Shown: positions 53,361-61,952, counted from the stretch's first letter. The stretch: DNA of 64,000 nt from Scatavimonas merdigallinarum (GCA_018713055.1 DVFW01000006.1:1-64000); one strand, 5' to 3'. Numbers and translations: made by a program. The notes: generated by a model not told the origin, from the letters alone.

Positions 53361-53398
53361 GTCTAAAATAAAAAAGAGCAGAGCCCACTGTGCTCTGC
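53361..53398 (-). terminator. Terminator between livK and livH
   Basis: GCAGAGC (53392-53398 on the minus strand) pairs with GCTCTGC (53378-53384), followed by TCTTTTTTATTTT. It lies inside the operon, so the binding protein should be made in excess over the membrane parts. Confidence 0.8.
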
Positions 53399-53420
53399 CT
53401 GCTGGTCAAAACACGGCAGT

Positions 53421-54575
53421 TCATTTTACAAAAACATATTTTCCTTTTTTAATAGTAACTGCCCTTGCCTGCTTTGAAGGCTCGCCATCCTCCGTCCAGG
53501 TCATGGCACCGGTCAGCCCGCTTACCTGAATTTGGGTCATTGCCTCCGTAAGCTGTTCGCCAAGCGCACGAATTCCGATCGATACATCCCGGATACCGGC
53601 CTTTTCCATAGCCTCTTTCACGGTGTATACAGCATCATAACCGTCCGCCGCAAACTGGTCGGGCGTTGTACCGTAAGCGCTCCGGTAAGCCGCGACAAAG
53701 CTTTTTGTCTGCACATCGTCAGCGTCTGCGCTAAACGGTGTTAAGAACATAACCCCTTCCGCCGCGTCCGCATTACCTGCACCAAGTTTCTCAAAAAGCC
53801 CATCCAGTCCGTCGCAGCCAAAAAACGGGATCCCTATTCCGGCCTTTTGTGCCTGTATCAGAACCGAAGCCGCTTCCTGCGCGTAAACAGGAAGAAAAAT
53901 CAAATCTGCTCCGGCACTTTTTGCTTTTTGCAGCTGCACATGAAAATCTGTGTTGGTCTGCTCTGTAAAAGCCTGTTCTGTAACAATTTCAAGTCCGTGT
54001 GCATTTGCCTGTTCCCGGAAGCTCTCGGTAATTCCGACGGAATAATCATTTGATTGATCGTAAATAACCGCTATTTTTCCCACGTTAAGATTCTTGGCAA
54101 TATAGTCGGCGGATGCTTTTCCCTGCTGTGGGTCTGTAAAGCAAACCCGAAAGCAATTATCATACTGGACACATTCCTTCTGGGAACCGGAAGGTGTGAT
54201 CATAAAAATTCCATCTTTTTGTGTTTCTCCCGCTACCGCGATACACGCACCGCTTGTTACCGCCCCTAAAGAAACCGTCATTCCAGCGTCAATCAGACGG
54301 TTGTAGGCATTGACCGCTTTAGCCGGGTCTGCTTCATCATCCTCAAATTTCAGTGCAAAAGTAATACCGTTGACGCCGCCGGAAGCATTGATCCGGTCTA
54401 CTGCGATTTGCGCCCCCTGTTTTACAGACACACCATATGTCGCATAATCGCCTGTCAACGGGCCGATACCTCCAAGGATCAAAGTATTTTCCTGTTCCGG
54501 CACAGTGGAGCAGGCCGCCATACAAAACACGGCCAAAAGCAGTATTTCCACAAGCAGCACCGACAGCTTTTTCAT
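53421..54575 (-). CDS. livK: Branched-chain amino acid ABC transporter substrate-binding lipoprotein
   Basis: 384-residue type I periplasmic-binding-fold protein. Signal peptide of about 21 residues with lipobox (M-A-A-C, Cys22), so it is lipid-anchored outside the cell. Motifs: LGGIGPLTGDYATYGVSVKQGA and RINASGGVNG near the N-terminus. First gene of the liv operon. The bound solute is not certain; many LivK-like proteins take other amino acids. Confidence 0.92.
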   Translation of the reverse strand: MKKLSVLLVEILLLAVFCMAACSTVPEQENTLILGGIGPLTGDYATYGVSVKQGAQIAVDRINASGGVNGITFALKFEDDEADPAKAVNAYNRLIDAGMTVSLGAVTSGACIAVAGETQKDGIFMITPSGSQKECVQYDNCFRVCFTDPQQGKASADYIAKNLNVGKIAVIYDQSNDYSVGITESFREQANAHGLEIVTEQAFTEQTNTDFHVQLQKAKSAGADLIFLPVYAQEAASVLIQAQKAGIGIPFFGCDGLDGLFEKLGAGNADAAEGVMFLTPFSADADDVQTKSFVAAYRSAYGTTPDQFAADGYDAVYTVKEAMEKAGIRDVSIGIRALGEQLTEAMTQIQVSGLTGAMTWTEDGEPSKQARAVTIKKGKYVFVK

Positions 54576-54923
54576 AAAAACGCCTCCGTTTAAACGGTGT
54601 ATATGGCGTTATTATTATATATGCTTTTGCTAAAAATATGCAGTGCCTTTTTTAAAAAAACAATCATAAAAAACGCTGTAAAACTAAGAATTTCAGGTTA
54701 CAGGAAAGTATATTCTAATTAGGCGGTACAAGCCCTTTACAAGGGTTACCTTGTCTTTTCACATTGTCAGCGGCGCAACAGGTTGTTCAATTTTCCGACA
54801 AAGTTTAAAGACAATATCCACAGATATGTAAAAGAAAACCGCTACAATCCTTAAAAGGCCTTACCGCTCTTTTTGCCCAATTTTTGCAATTTTTTTGTTG
54901 TTGCACCTACAATAAAAAGCCTC
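54576..54923. other. Divergent intergenic region between livK and the marR operon
   Basis: No gene is seen. For livK (minus) a TATAAT at 54614-54619 has only a weak CTGCAT 18 bases upstream. Around 54727-54760 short inverted segments (AAGCCCT with AGGGTT, ACAAGG with CCTTGT) could fold, but they match no riboswitch or T-box that I recognise. Confidence 0.4.
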
Positions 54924-54952
54924 TTGAAAAAACTTGACTTTTATGCTATTAT
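54924..54952 (+). promoter_or_regulatory. Sigma-A promoter of the marR operon
   Basis: TTGAAA (54924-54929) and TATTAT (54947-54952), 17-base spacer, about 40 bases before marR. Confidence 0.7.
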
Positions 54953-54960
54953 AAAGTCAA
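54934..54960. promoter_or_regulatory. Inverted-repeat operator over the marR promoter
   Basis: TTGACTTT (54934-54941) and AAAGTCAA (54953-54960) are exact inverted copies, 11 bases apart, lying across the spacer and the -10 box. Size and position fit a MarR dimer site for autorepression of the operon. The repeat is seen; binding by this MarR is inferred. Confidence 0.6.
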
Positions 54961-54996
54961 ATTTCAGACCATCAAATATTTTCATGGAGGGTTTCT

Positions 54997-55458
54997 ATGG
55001 ATCGCAAAGAGGTAAGAACGTATGTCAACCAATATTGCAAATTGCGGGATGTTCAATATGCTGCCTATGAAATGTATGCAAGAAAACACAACTTAACGGC
55101 AAAGGAACTATTTGTACTGGATATAATCTGGTTTGCGCCAGACGGCTGTTTACAGTCCGAGATTTGTAAACGGCTGTCCGCAACAAAACAGACAATTAGT
55201 GCAATTATCAAAAAGTTTTTGAAACAGGGCTATGTATCATTAACCGAATCTAAGACAGACCGCCGAAACAAAATCGTCCGCTTTACCAACACAGGAATTG
55301 AATACACAAAGAAAATTATACCACCCGCCGCTAATGCGGAAATAGACGCTATGAGCGAATTATCGGAAAAAGATATCACTGAACTGGTGCGTCTTACAAC
55401 GCTTTTTTCTCACCGTATGAAAGAAAAGTTTGAAAAAATACAGGAGGTGCAGGTATGA
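54997..55458 (+). CDS. MarR-family transcriptional regulator
   Basis: 153 residues with a winged helix-turn-helix at about 45-110 (QSEICKRLSATKQTISAIIKKFLKQGY, the recognition helix, then a beta-wing rich in TDRRNKIVRFT) and helical ends for dimerisation. It probably represses its own operon through the inverted repeat at 54934-54960. The ligand is unknown. The ATG has GGAGGG upstream, and the stop overlaps the DUF1848 start by four bases. Confidence 0.88.
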   Translation: MDRKEVRTYVNQYCKLRDVQYAAYEMYARKHNLTAKELFVLDIIWFAPDGCLQSEICKRLSATKQTISAIIKKFLKQGYVSLTESKTDRRNKIVRFTNTGIEYTKKIIPPAANAEIDAMSELSEKDITELVRLTTLFSHRMKEKFEKIQEVQV

Positions 55459-56393
55459 TCATCAATACAGGCGGACGAACAGACACCGTACAATATTACA
55501 CCGAATGGCTGTTGCGCCGTTTTTCAGAAGGCTATGTTCTTTCGCGGAATCCGCTTTTTCAAAACAAGGTAACGCGCTATGAATTGAGCCCCGACAAGGT
55601 TGATTGCATTGTTTTCTGCTCGAAAAACTATAAACCGATATTACCGCGCTTACATGAGATCACCAACCGTTTCCATACCTATTTTCATTATACAATTACC
55701 GCTTATGGCAAAGATATTGAGCCGGGTGTTCCATCTATTGAAGAAAGTATGCAAACACTGGTCAAGCTGTCAAAGCAGGTTGGCAAACAACGTATTGCCT
55801 GGAGATATGATCCCGTTTTACTTACGGAAAAATATACGATTTCACGCCACTTGGAAACTTTTGAACAAATGGCAAAAATCCTTGCCCCTTATATTGATCG
55901 CTGCATTTTCAGTTTTGTAGAGATATACAAAAAACTGGAAACAAATATGCTCGAGATCATCTTGCTCTCTGAAGAAGATAGGAACGCTTTGGCGCAAGGC
56001 TTGGGTACAATCGCAAGTAAATATGGTATTTTTATTCAAACTTGTGGTACAAACGGGGATTTTTCACGCTATGGCATTCATGCTTCCGGGTGTATGACGC
56101 TTGACATTTTAGGAAAAGCAAACGGTCTCTTGTTCAAAGACTTGAAACATAAAGGCATGCGGCAAGGCTGCCATTGCATTGAGAGCCGGGATATAGGGGC
56201 TTATGATACCTGTCTGAACGGCTGCAAATATTGTTATGCAAATACCAACCCGCAAAAAGCGCGGGAAAATTACAGGCTCCATGACCCTGCTTCTCCTTTG
56301 TTGTTGGGACAATTAGAAAAAACGGATGCCATACAGCAGGGAGTACAAAGATCGTTTCAAAGGAGGGAAAGCCATGTCGGAGCTGATCATTAA
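55455..56393 (+). CDS. DUF1848 protein with a CxxxCxxC cluster
   Basis: 312 residues of the DUF1848 family, function unknown; begins MIINTGGRTDTVQYY, as the family does. The C-terminal part holds Cys239, Cys241, Cys253, Cys257 and Cys260; the last three form CLNGCKYCYAN, nearly the radical SAM CxxxCxxC pattern, but at the wrong end of the protein for a classical radical SAM enzyme. An Fe-S cluster is likely, its role unknown. It overlaps marR by 4 bases and the next gene by 20. Confidence 0.82.
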   Translation: MIINTGGRTDTVQYYTEWLLRRFSEGYVLSRNPLFQNKVTRYELSPDKVDCIVFCSKNYKPILPRLHEITNRFHTYFHYTITAYGKDIEPGVPSIEESMQTLVKLSKQVGKQRIAWRYDPVLLTEKYTISRHLETFEQMAKILAPYIDRCIFSFVEIYKKLETNMLEIILLSEEDRNALAQGLGTIASKYGIFIQTCGTNGDFSRYGIHASGCMTLDILGKANGLLFKDLKHKGMRQGCHCIESRDIGAYDTCLNGCKYCYANTNPQKARENYRLHDPASPLLLGQLEKTDAIQQGVQRSFQRRESHVGADH

Positions 56394-57309
56394 CGAAATA
56401 CATGTAAAAAATATTTTGTCAAAATCGAATTTGCCCGTATGCGAATATTCGGTTAATCCGTATGTAGGGTGTACGCATGGCTGTAAATACTGTTATGCCT
56501 CTTTTATGAAGCGGTTTACAGGCCATTCGGAACCTTGGGGCGCTTTTTTAGACGTTAAGTATTGGCCGGAGATAAAAAATGCCAAAAAATATGCAGACAA
56601 AGAATTATTCATTGGTTCTGTAACAGACCCTTATAACCCACAGGAGGAAACCTTTGAACGCACAAGAGCATTGCTCATGCAGTTAATGGGAAGCGGCGCA
56701 AAGATCAGTATTGCAACAAAAAGTGATTTAATATTGCGCGATTTGGATCTGATACAAAATTTTCCAAAAGCCCGCGTATCTTGGTCGGTCAACACACTGG
56801 ACGAAGATTTTCAAAGGGATATGGACAATGCGGCATCAATTGAAAGAAGGCTTGCCGCCATGGAGGCTTTTCATCACGCAGGTATCCGCACCACTTGTTT
56901 TATATCTCCTGTTTTTCCGGGCATTACAGATGTAGAGGCGATTATCAGGCGCGTAAAGGGACGATGCAATTTAATTTGGTTGGAAAACCTTAATTTGCGG
57001 GGCGGCTATAAAACGGTTATCATGAACTATATAAAAGAAAAATATCCCAGCCTAATGCCCCTATATCATACAATTTACAACAACAAAAACCGCAGTTATT
57101 GGGAAATGCTTGACGCAAAATTGAAAACCTTTACCGCTGAAATGGGGCTTGACTATGTAACGAACGACGACAGTATGGAAAGGCCTTTTGACGCGCCGCC
57201 CGTCATTGTGAATTATTTTTATCATGAGCAAATTAAAAAATCTGCAAGAAAAGGTGGTGACAGCCATGCCGGAACTGCCGGAAGTGGAAACTATAAAACG
57301 GGTACTTGA
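56374..57309 (+). CDS. SPL-family (spore photoproduct lyase-like) radical SAM protein
   Basis: 311 residues with the radical SAM cluster at Cys33, Cys37 and Cys40 (GCTHGCKYCYA), GSVTDPYNPQEE and later TIM-barrel motifs (ISIATKSDLILRDLD, ARVSWSVNTLDE). It belongs to the broad SPL/Rv2578c-like group, some of which repair DNA photoproducts; others are uncharacterised. The conserved Cys of true spore photoproduct lyase cannot be placed with confidence. ATG 56374 has AAAGGAGGG upstream. It overlaps the preceding gene by 20 bases and mutM by 44. Confidence 0.82.
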   Translation: MSELIINEIHVKNILSKSNLPVCEYSVNPYVGCTHGCKYCYASFMKRFTGHSEPWGAFLDVKYWPEIKNAKKYADKELFIGSVTDPYNPQEETFERTRALLMQLMGSGAKISIATKSDLILRDLDLIQNFPKARVSWSVNTLDEDFQRDMDNAASIERRLAAMEAFHHAGIRTTCFISPVFPGITDVEAIIRRVKGRCNLIWLENLNLRGGYKTVIMNYIKEKYPSLMPLYHTIYNNKNRSYWEMLDAKLKTFTAEMGLDYVTNDDSMERPFDAPPVIVNYFYHEQIKKSARKGGDSHAGTAGSGNYKTGT

Positions 57310-58099
57310 ACCGCAAATACAAGGGCTTACGATTGAAAAAGTTTTAGTCAAACGGCCCGAAGTGATTGCATACCCCAATGCCGACGAATTTTGCAGACGG
57401 CTTGCAGAGCAATCTATTTCCAGTATGGCACGCCGGGGAAAGTTTCTGCTTATTTTGCTGAACAGCGGCGACCGCATGGTTCTTCATTTTCGAATGACCG
57501 GCTGCCTTTTACTGGCACCGGCGGGCTTGCCGGAAGAAAAGCATACGCACCTTGTTCTTCAGCTAGATAATAAAAAGGAATTGCGCTTCTCCGATACCCG
57601 CCGGTTCGGAAGATTCTGGCTGCTCCAAAATGATGAAGTTGATACATACAGCGGAATTGAAAAGTTAGGCATAGAGCCATTTGACTCTGCTTTTTCCTCC
57701 GAGTATCTAAACGCTCATTGGGGAAAACGAAAAAAAGCCGTCAAGGAATGCCTGTTAGAGCAGAATGCCGTTGCCGGAATTGGCAATATCTATTCTGACG
57801 AAATTTTATTTGCAGCGCGGATTCATCCGGCGCGGCCCGCAAACAGTTTAACCAGGGAAGAATGGGAACGTCTTGCCGTAGTTATTCCAGAACGGTTATC
57901 CTATTTTATAGAAAAAAACAAAATAACACCAAAAGAATATTTAGAAACCAAAGGGCAAAATTACCGCAATACGCCGTTTTTACAGGTTTACGGACACGAA
58001 GGAAAACCTTGCCCTATTTGCGGTGAGACCCTTCGCCGTATGGTAATCAGCGGCAGAAGCAGTACGTTTTGCCCAAATTGTCAAAATGAAATTCATTAA
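57266..58099 (+). CDS. mutM: Formamidopyrimidine-DNA glycosylase (Fpg)
   Basis: Removes 8-oxoguanine and FapyG from DNA by glycosylase/AP-lyase action. The 277-residue protein begins with the mature catalytic end PELPEVET (Pro2 nucleophile, Glu3). It has the H2TH helix region (AVAGIGNIYSDEILF) and the C-terminal four-cysteine zinc finger (CPICG...CPNC). ATG 57266 has AAGGTGGTG upstream. It lies between a radical SAM gene (44-base overlap) and an adenylation enzyme, not in a typical repair operon. Confidence 0.95.
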   Translation: MPELPEVETIKRVLEPQIQGLTIEKVLVKRPEVIAYPNADEFCRRLAEQSISSMARRGKFLLILLNSGDRMVLHFRMTGCLLLAPAGLPEEKHTHLVLQLDNKKELRFSDTRRFGRFWLLQNDEVDTYSGIEKLGIEPFDSAFSSEYLNAHWGKRKKAVKECLLEQNAVAGIGNIYSDEILFAARIHPARPANSLTREEWERLAVVIPERLSYFIEKNKITPKEYLETKGQNYRNTPFLQVYGHEGKPCPICGETLRRMVISGRSSTFCPNCQNEIH

Positions 58100-58116
58100 A
58101 CAATGTGGAGGATACT

Positions 58117-59595
58117 ATGAAAGATACCATTTACGCACTCTTTCAAAATGTGGTTGCAAATAACAAGCATAAAACAGCCATTGTTGAAAACAACAGGACG
58201 ATGACTTTCGGTGAGTTGTCCAATTTAGCAAGTATCATTGCAGGTACTTTTCCGGAGAAAATAAGCAGTATTGGTATTGTTATGAGCCATCGCGCGGAAA
58301 TGATTGCAGCCATGCTGGCCGTATTAAAATGCGGCGCAAGGTATGTTCCGGCAGAACCAAGTTTTCCAACAGGCAGAATTCATTACATGATGGACGAAGC
58401 AAAAGTGGATTTTATTTTGACGGAAAGAGGATGTACAGACAAACTGAACGGATTTCCATTGCGGCTTGCGGAATGTGAGATTTGCGGCCTGGATGCACCT
58501 GCCACAAAAAGAACGGACGAACAATCCCCCGAACAGCCGGCTTATGTGCTTTATACTTCCGGCACGACAGGACGGCCTAAGGGTGTTTGCATAACAAACC
58601 GTAATGTCTGCCATTATGTACGGGCATTTAACGATGAGTTTCACCTTAACGGCGAAGACATTATGCTGCAATATTCCGTATGCACATTTGATATTTTTGT
58701 TGAGGAAGTTTTTGCCAGCCTCTTAAACGGTGCGGCTATTGCTATTCCGTCAGAGGAAGACAAAGCGGACATTCATTCTCTTATGAAGTTTGTGGAGAAA
58801 CACCATGTAACAATGATCAGTGGGTTTCCCTATCTGTTGGCAGAGATGAACCATTTGCCCAAAATCCCGTCCTCTCTCCGGCTGTTAATCAGCGGCGGGG
58901 ATGTTTTGCGCGGCGTTTATGTAGATCATCTGCTGGAACAGGCAGATGTATATAATACATACGGCCCGTCCGAAACAACGGTGTGCGCGTCTTATTATCA
59001 TTGTAATGGAGGAACCGTTTTAGCGGATGGGACATATCCAATTGGACTGCCTGTAAAGGGAAGTACTATTCGCATACTGGACGCAAATGGAAAGGAACTT
59101 CCTGCCGGGGAAACCGGGGAAATCTGTATCTGTGGCGGCGGTGTGTCTTTGGGTTACATTGGAAACCGCAAGGAAGAAAACAAAGCCTTTGAAGCACTGC
59201 CGGATGGCAACATCATGTATCGAAGCGGTGATTTAGGTTATTTTCTTCCAGATGGTAATATTGCATTTCTTCATCGTAAAGATACCCAAATTATGATCTA
59301 TGGGAAGCGTGTAGAAGTATCAGAAGTAGAATCCCGCCTTTATCAGTGTAAGAGCGTACAACAGGCGATTGTCCGCGCTTTCACAGATGAAAATGGGCTT
59401 TCCTATATGACAGCTTATGTTGTTCCCGCCCACCAGACTATAAAAGTATCTGCAGTAAAAAAAGAGCTTTCGGAAAATCTGACATCATTTATGATACCGG
59501 AATTTTTTGTGAAAATGCCGTTTATTCCTCTAAACACAAACGGTAAGCCAGATATGACAAAGCTGCCCGTTGTTATGAAAGCAGGAGATTTTTAA
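58117..59595 (+). CDS. Stand-alone amino-acid adenylation domain enzyme (ANL superfamily)
   Basis: 492 residues, complete NRPS-type A domain: A3 YTSGTTGRPKG (about 146-156), A4 with Asp192 (FDIFVEE; an acidic residue here usually binds the amino group of an amino acid), A5 NTYGPSETT (280-288), A7 YRSGDLGYFLPDG, A8 GKRVEVSEVE and A10 NGKPD with the catalytic Lys. No carrier or condensation domain. It probably makes an aminoacyl-AMP; the substrate is unknown. DltA-like function was considered, but no dltB-D is near. ATG 58117 has GGAGG upstream. Confidence 0.85.
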   Translation: MKDTIYALFQNVVANNKHKTAIVENNRTMTFGELSNLASIIAGTFPEKISSIGIVMSHRAEMIAAMLAVLKCGARYVPAEPSFPTGRIHYMMDEAKVDFILTERGCTDKLNGFPLRLAECEICGLDAPATKRTDEQSPEQPAYVLYTSGTTGRPKGVCITNRNVCHYVRAFNDEFHLNGEDIMLQYSVCTFDIFVEEVFASLLNGAAIAIPSEEDKADIHSLMKFVEKHHVTMISGFPYLLAEMNHLPKIPSSLRLLISGGDVLRGVYVDHLLEQADVYNTYGPSETTVCASYYHCNGGTVLADGTYPIGLPVKGSTIRILDANGKELPAGETGEICICGGGVSLGYIGNRKEENKAFEALPDGNIMYRSGDLGYFLPDGNIAFLHRKDTQIMIYGKRVEVSEVESRLYQCKSVQQAIVRAFTDENGLSYMTAYVVPAHQTIKVSAVKKELSENLTSFMIPEFFVKMPFIPLNTNGKPDMTKLPVVMKAGDF

Positions 59596-60074
59596 TGGGA
59601 ATTGTAATACGAAAAGCGACATTGGAAGATATGGAATTGTTAGTAGAATGGCGTATGGAGGTTTTACACGAGGTATTTTCCATTCCTCAAAACCAATCTA
59701 CAAAAGCCCTGGAAAAAGAAAATCGTTGTTATTATCAAAAAGCATTACAGACAGGCGAACATATTGCCTGTTTTGCCTGCCTTGATGATAAAGTCATAGG
59801 CTGTGGCGGCATTTGTTTTTACAGGGAAATGCCATCTCCAGACAATCTCACCGGAAAATGCGCTTATTTAATGAACATCTATACCCGTCCGCAATTCAGA
59901 AGACAAGGTGTTGGTCAAGCAATTATAAAGTGGCTTGTAAAACAGGCGGTGCAGCTGGACATATCAAAAATCTATCTGGAAACTTCCAAAGCAGGTGAAC
60001 GCCTATACATAAAAACAGGCTTTGTTCCCATGCAGGGCATGATGAAGCTGCCTGTTGACAAAATATTAAAATAA
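59595..60074 (+). CDS. GNAT-family N-acyltransferase
   Basis: 159 residues with the GNAT fold: beta strands with ACLDDKVIGCGGICFY, then motif A (RPQFRRQGVGQAII, the acyl-CoA pyrophosphate-binding loop) and a C-terminal LETSKAGERLYIKTGFV. The TAATG overlap with the adenylation gene couples the two. It may transfer acetyl or, by inference, an activated aminoacyl group made by its neighbour. The acceptor is unknown. Confidence 0.85.
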   Translation: MGIVIRKATLEDMELLVEWRMEVLHEVFSIPQNQSTKALEKENRCYYQKALQTGEHIACFACLDDKVIGCGGICFYREMPSPDNLTGKCAYLMNIYTRPQFRRQGVGQAIIKWLVKQAVQLDISKIYLETSKAGERLYIKTGFVPMQGMMKLPVDKILK

Positions 60075-60106
60075 AGAACAGGTTCTCAAAACGGCGTTCT
60101 ACTGCG

Positions 60107-60134
60107 CAGTATTTTCAAATACTGTTTTTATTTG
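60107..60134 (+). terminator. Terminator of the marR-GNAT operon
   Basis: CAGTATTT pairs with AAATACTG (60107-60114 with 60117-60124), then TTTTTATTT, about 35 bases after the GNAT stop. Confidence 0.75.
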
Positions 60135-60207
60135 TAAGTACGATAATAAAGCGATACTATTATTTATTTTCTTCCATATTTCTGCATAATTTTACACTTT
60201 TAAGTTT

Positions 60208-60246
60208 AAAAAAACCGCACTGTGTTTTAACACAGTGCGATTTTTG
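60208..60246. terminator. Bidirectional terminator between the GNAT gene and groEL
   Basis: CGCACTGTGTT (60216-60226) pairs with AACACAGTGCG (60229-60239). T-runs follow on both strands (TTTTTTTAAAC on the minus, ATTTTTG on the plus). Confidence 0.85.
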
Positions 60247-60283
60247 ATGAAACCACAAATAAAATAACAACGATCTGTCGTTT

Positions 60284-61912
60284 TTAATACATACCCATAT
60301 CCGGAGCTGCAGGAGCTGCCGGTGGAGCAGCGGGTTCTTTTATATCTGTTACGAGCGATTCTGTCGTAAGAACCATAGCTGCAACAGACGCCGCGTTCTG
60401 CAAAGCGCTACGTGTAACCTTTGTAGGATCCACAATTCCTGCAGAAATCATATCTGTATATTCCTGTGTAAGCGCGTTAAAACCATAACCGACCTTATTT
60501 TCCGCCTTTACCTTTTCGGCGATCACAGAGCCTTCCAAGCCGGCATTAGCAGCAATCTGGCGCAGCGGTTCTTCCAAAGCCTTAAGCACAATTGCCATGC
60601 CGGTCTTTTCGTCGCCCTCTACAGTTTTTACCGCCTGCTCTACAACCGGAATCGCGTTCATCAGTGCAATGCCGCCGCCTGCTACAATTCCTTCTTCTAC
60701 AGCTGCTTTGGTTGCCGCCAACGCATCTTCAATTCTCAGTTTCTTTTCTTTCATTTCAACTTCCGTCGCAGCGCCCACTTTAATCACAGCTACACCGCCT
60801 GCAAGCTTTGCAAGACGCTCCTGCAGTTTTTCCCTGTCAAAATCAGAAGTCGTATTTTCAATCTGCATACGAATCTGGTTGACTCTGCTCTTGATTTCAC
60901 CGGAGTCGCCTGCACCATCAACAATAATTGTATTTTCTTTGTCTACCTTTACCTGTCTTGCACGGCCAAGCTGATCCATGGTCGTATCTTTCAGCTCTAA
61001 ACCAACATCTGCAGAAATAACCTGCCCGCCAGTAAGGATAGCAATATCCTGCAGCATTTCTTTTCTTCTGTCGCCAAAGCCCGGAGCCTTAACTGCAACA
61101 CAGGTGAAAGTGCCTCTTAATTTATTCAGCACCAATGTGGTAAGCGCTTCGCCTTCCACATCCTCTGCAATGATCAAAAGCTTTTTGCCCGCCTGCACAA
61201 TTTGCTCCAAAATCGGCAGAACCTCCTGAATATTGGAGATTTTCTTGTCTGTAATCAAAATATAAGGGTCATCCAAATCTGCAACCATTTTATCGGTATC
61301 TGTCACCATGTATGGCGCAATATAGCCGCGGTCGAACATCATCCCTTCTACAACCTCAGAATAAGTTTCTGCTGTCTTGGACTCCTCAACCGTAATAACA
61401 CCGTCGCTGCTTACCTTTTCCATTGCTTCTGCAATTAAATCCCCAATGTACTCATCGCCGGAAGAAATGGACGCTACCCTTGCAATATCCTTAGAACCGT
61501 TTATGTGCTGTGAATTCTTATTAATAGCTTCTACTGTTTTCTCAACGGCGCTTTGAATTCCTTTTTTCAAAACCATGGGATTTGCGCCCGCCGTCACATT
61601 TTTCATTCCTTCACGAATCAGGGCCTGCGCCAGAAGCGTTGCGGTTGTTGTACCGTCGCCGGCTACGTCGTTGGTTTTTATGGAAACCTCTTTAACAAGC
61701 TGCGCGCCCATGTTTTCAAAAGGATCTTCCAATTCTATTTCCTTGGCAATGGTTACACCGTCGTTTGTGATCAGCGGCGCGCCAAATTTTTTGTCCAGAA
61801 CAACATTTCTGCCCTTAGGTCCAAGCGTAATTTTTACAGTATCTGCCAACTGATCAATACCGCTCATAAGTGCTTTTCTTGCTTCTTCACCATATGCAAT
61901 TTGTTTCGCCAT
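60284..61912 (-). CDS. groEL: Chaperonin GroEL (60 kDa)
   Basis: ATP-driven protein-folding chamber. The 542-residue protein has LGPKGRNVVLDKKFGAP, the ATP motif VAGDGTTTATLLAQAL and family motifs throughout. The C-terminus is PAAPAAPDMGMY, a short Pro/Ala end in place of the usual GGM repeats. It follows groES and is controlled by the CIRCE upstream. Confidence 0.98.
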   Translation of the reverse strand: MAKQIAYGEEARKALMSGIDQLADTVKITLGPKGRNVVLDKKFGAPLITNDGVTIAKEIELEDPFENMGAQLVKEVSIKTNDVAGDGTTTATLLAQALIREGMKNVTAGANPMVLKKGIQSAVEKTVEAINKNSQHINGSKDIARVASISSGDEYIGDLIAEAMEKVSSDGVITVEESKTAETYSEVVEGMMFDRGYIAPYMVTDTDKMVADLDDPYILITDKKISNIQEVLPILEQIVQAGKKLLIIAEDVEGEALTTLVLNKLRGTFTCVAVKAPGFGDRRKEMLQDIAILTGGQVISADVGLELKDTTMDQLGRARQVKVDKENTIIVDGAGDSGEIKSRVNQIRMQIENTTSDFDREKLQERLAKLAGGVAVIKVGAATEVEMKEKKLRIEDALAATKAAVEEGIVAGGGIALMNAIPVVEQAVKTVEGDEKTGMAIVLKALEEPLRQIAANAGLEGSVIAEKVKAENKVGYGFNALTQEYTDMISAGIVDPTKVTRSALQNAASVAAMVLTTESLVTDIKEPAAPPAAPAAPDMGMY

Positions 61913-61952
61913 GAAAAATTCCTCCTATAGTACGTATACAATTTTTAAACTA

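Noticed and set aside
54700..54800. Riboswitch or T-box before livK
   Set aside because: Only short partial inverted repeats are present, with no conserved core or terminator/antiterminator pair that I can recognise.
56326..56373. Longer N-terminus for the radical SAM protein
   Set aside because: The strong AAAGGAGGG RBS lies directly before the ATG at 56374, and the extension has no family similarity.
58105..59595. DltA (D-alanine carrier ligase) for the adenylation enzyme
   Set aside because: No dltB, dltC or dltD is nearby and the context is quite different, so I keep the general adenylation call.
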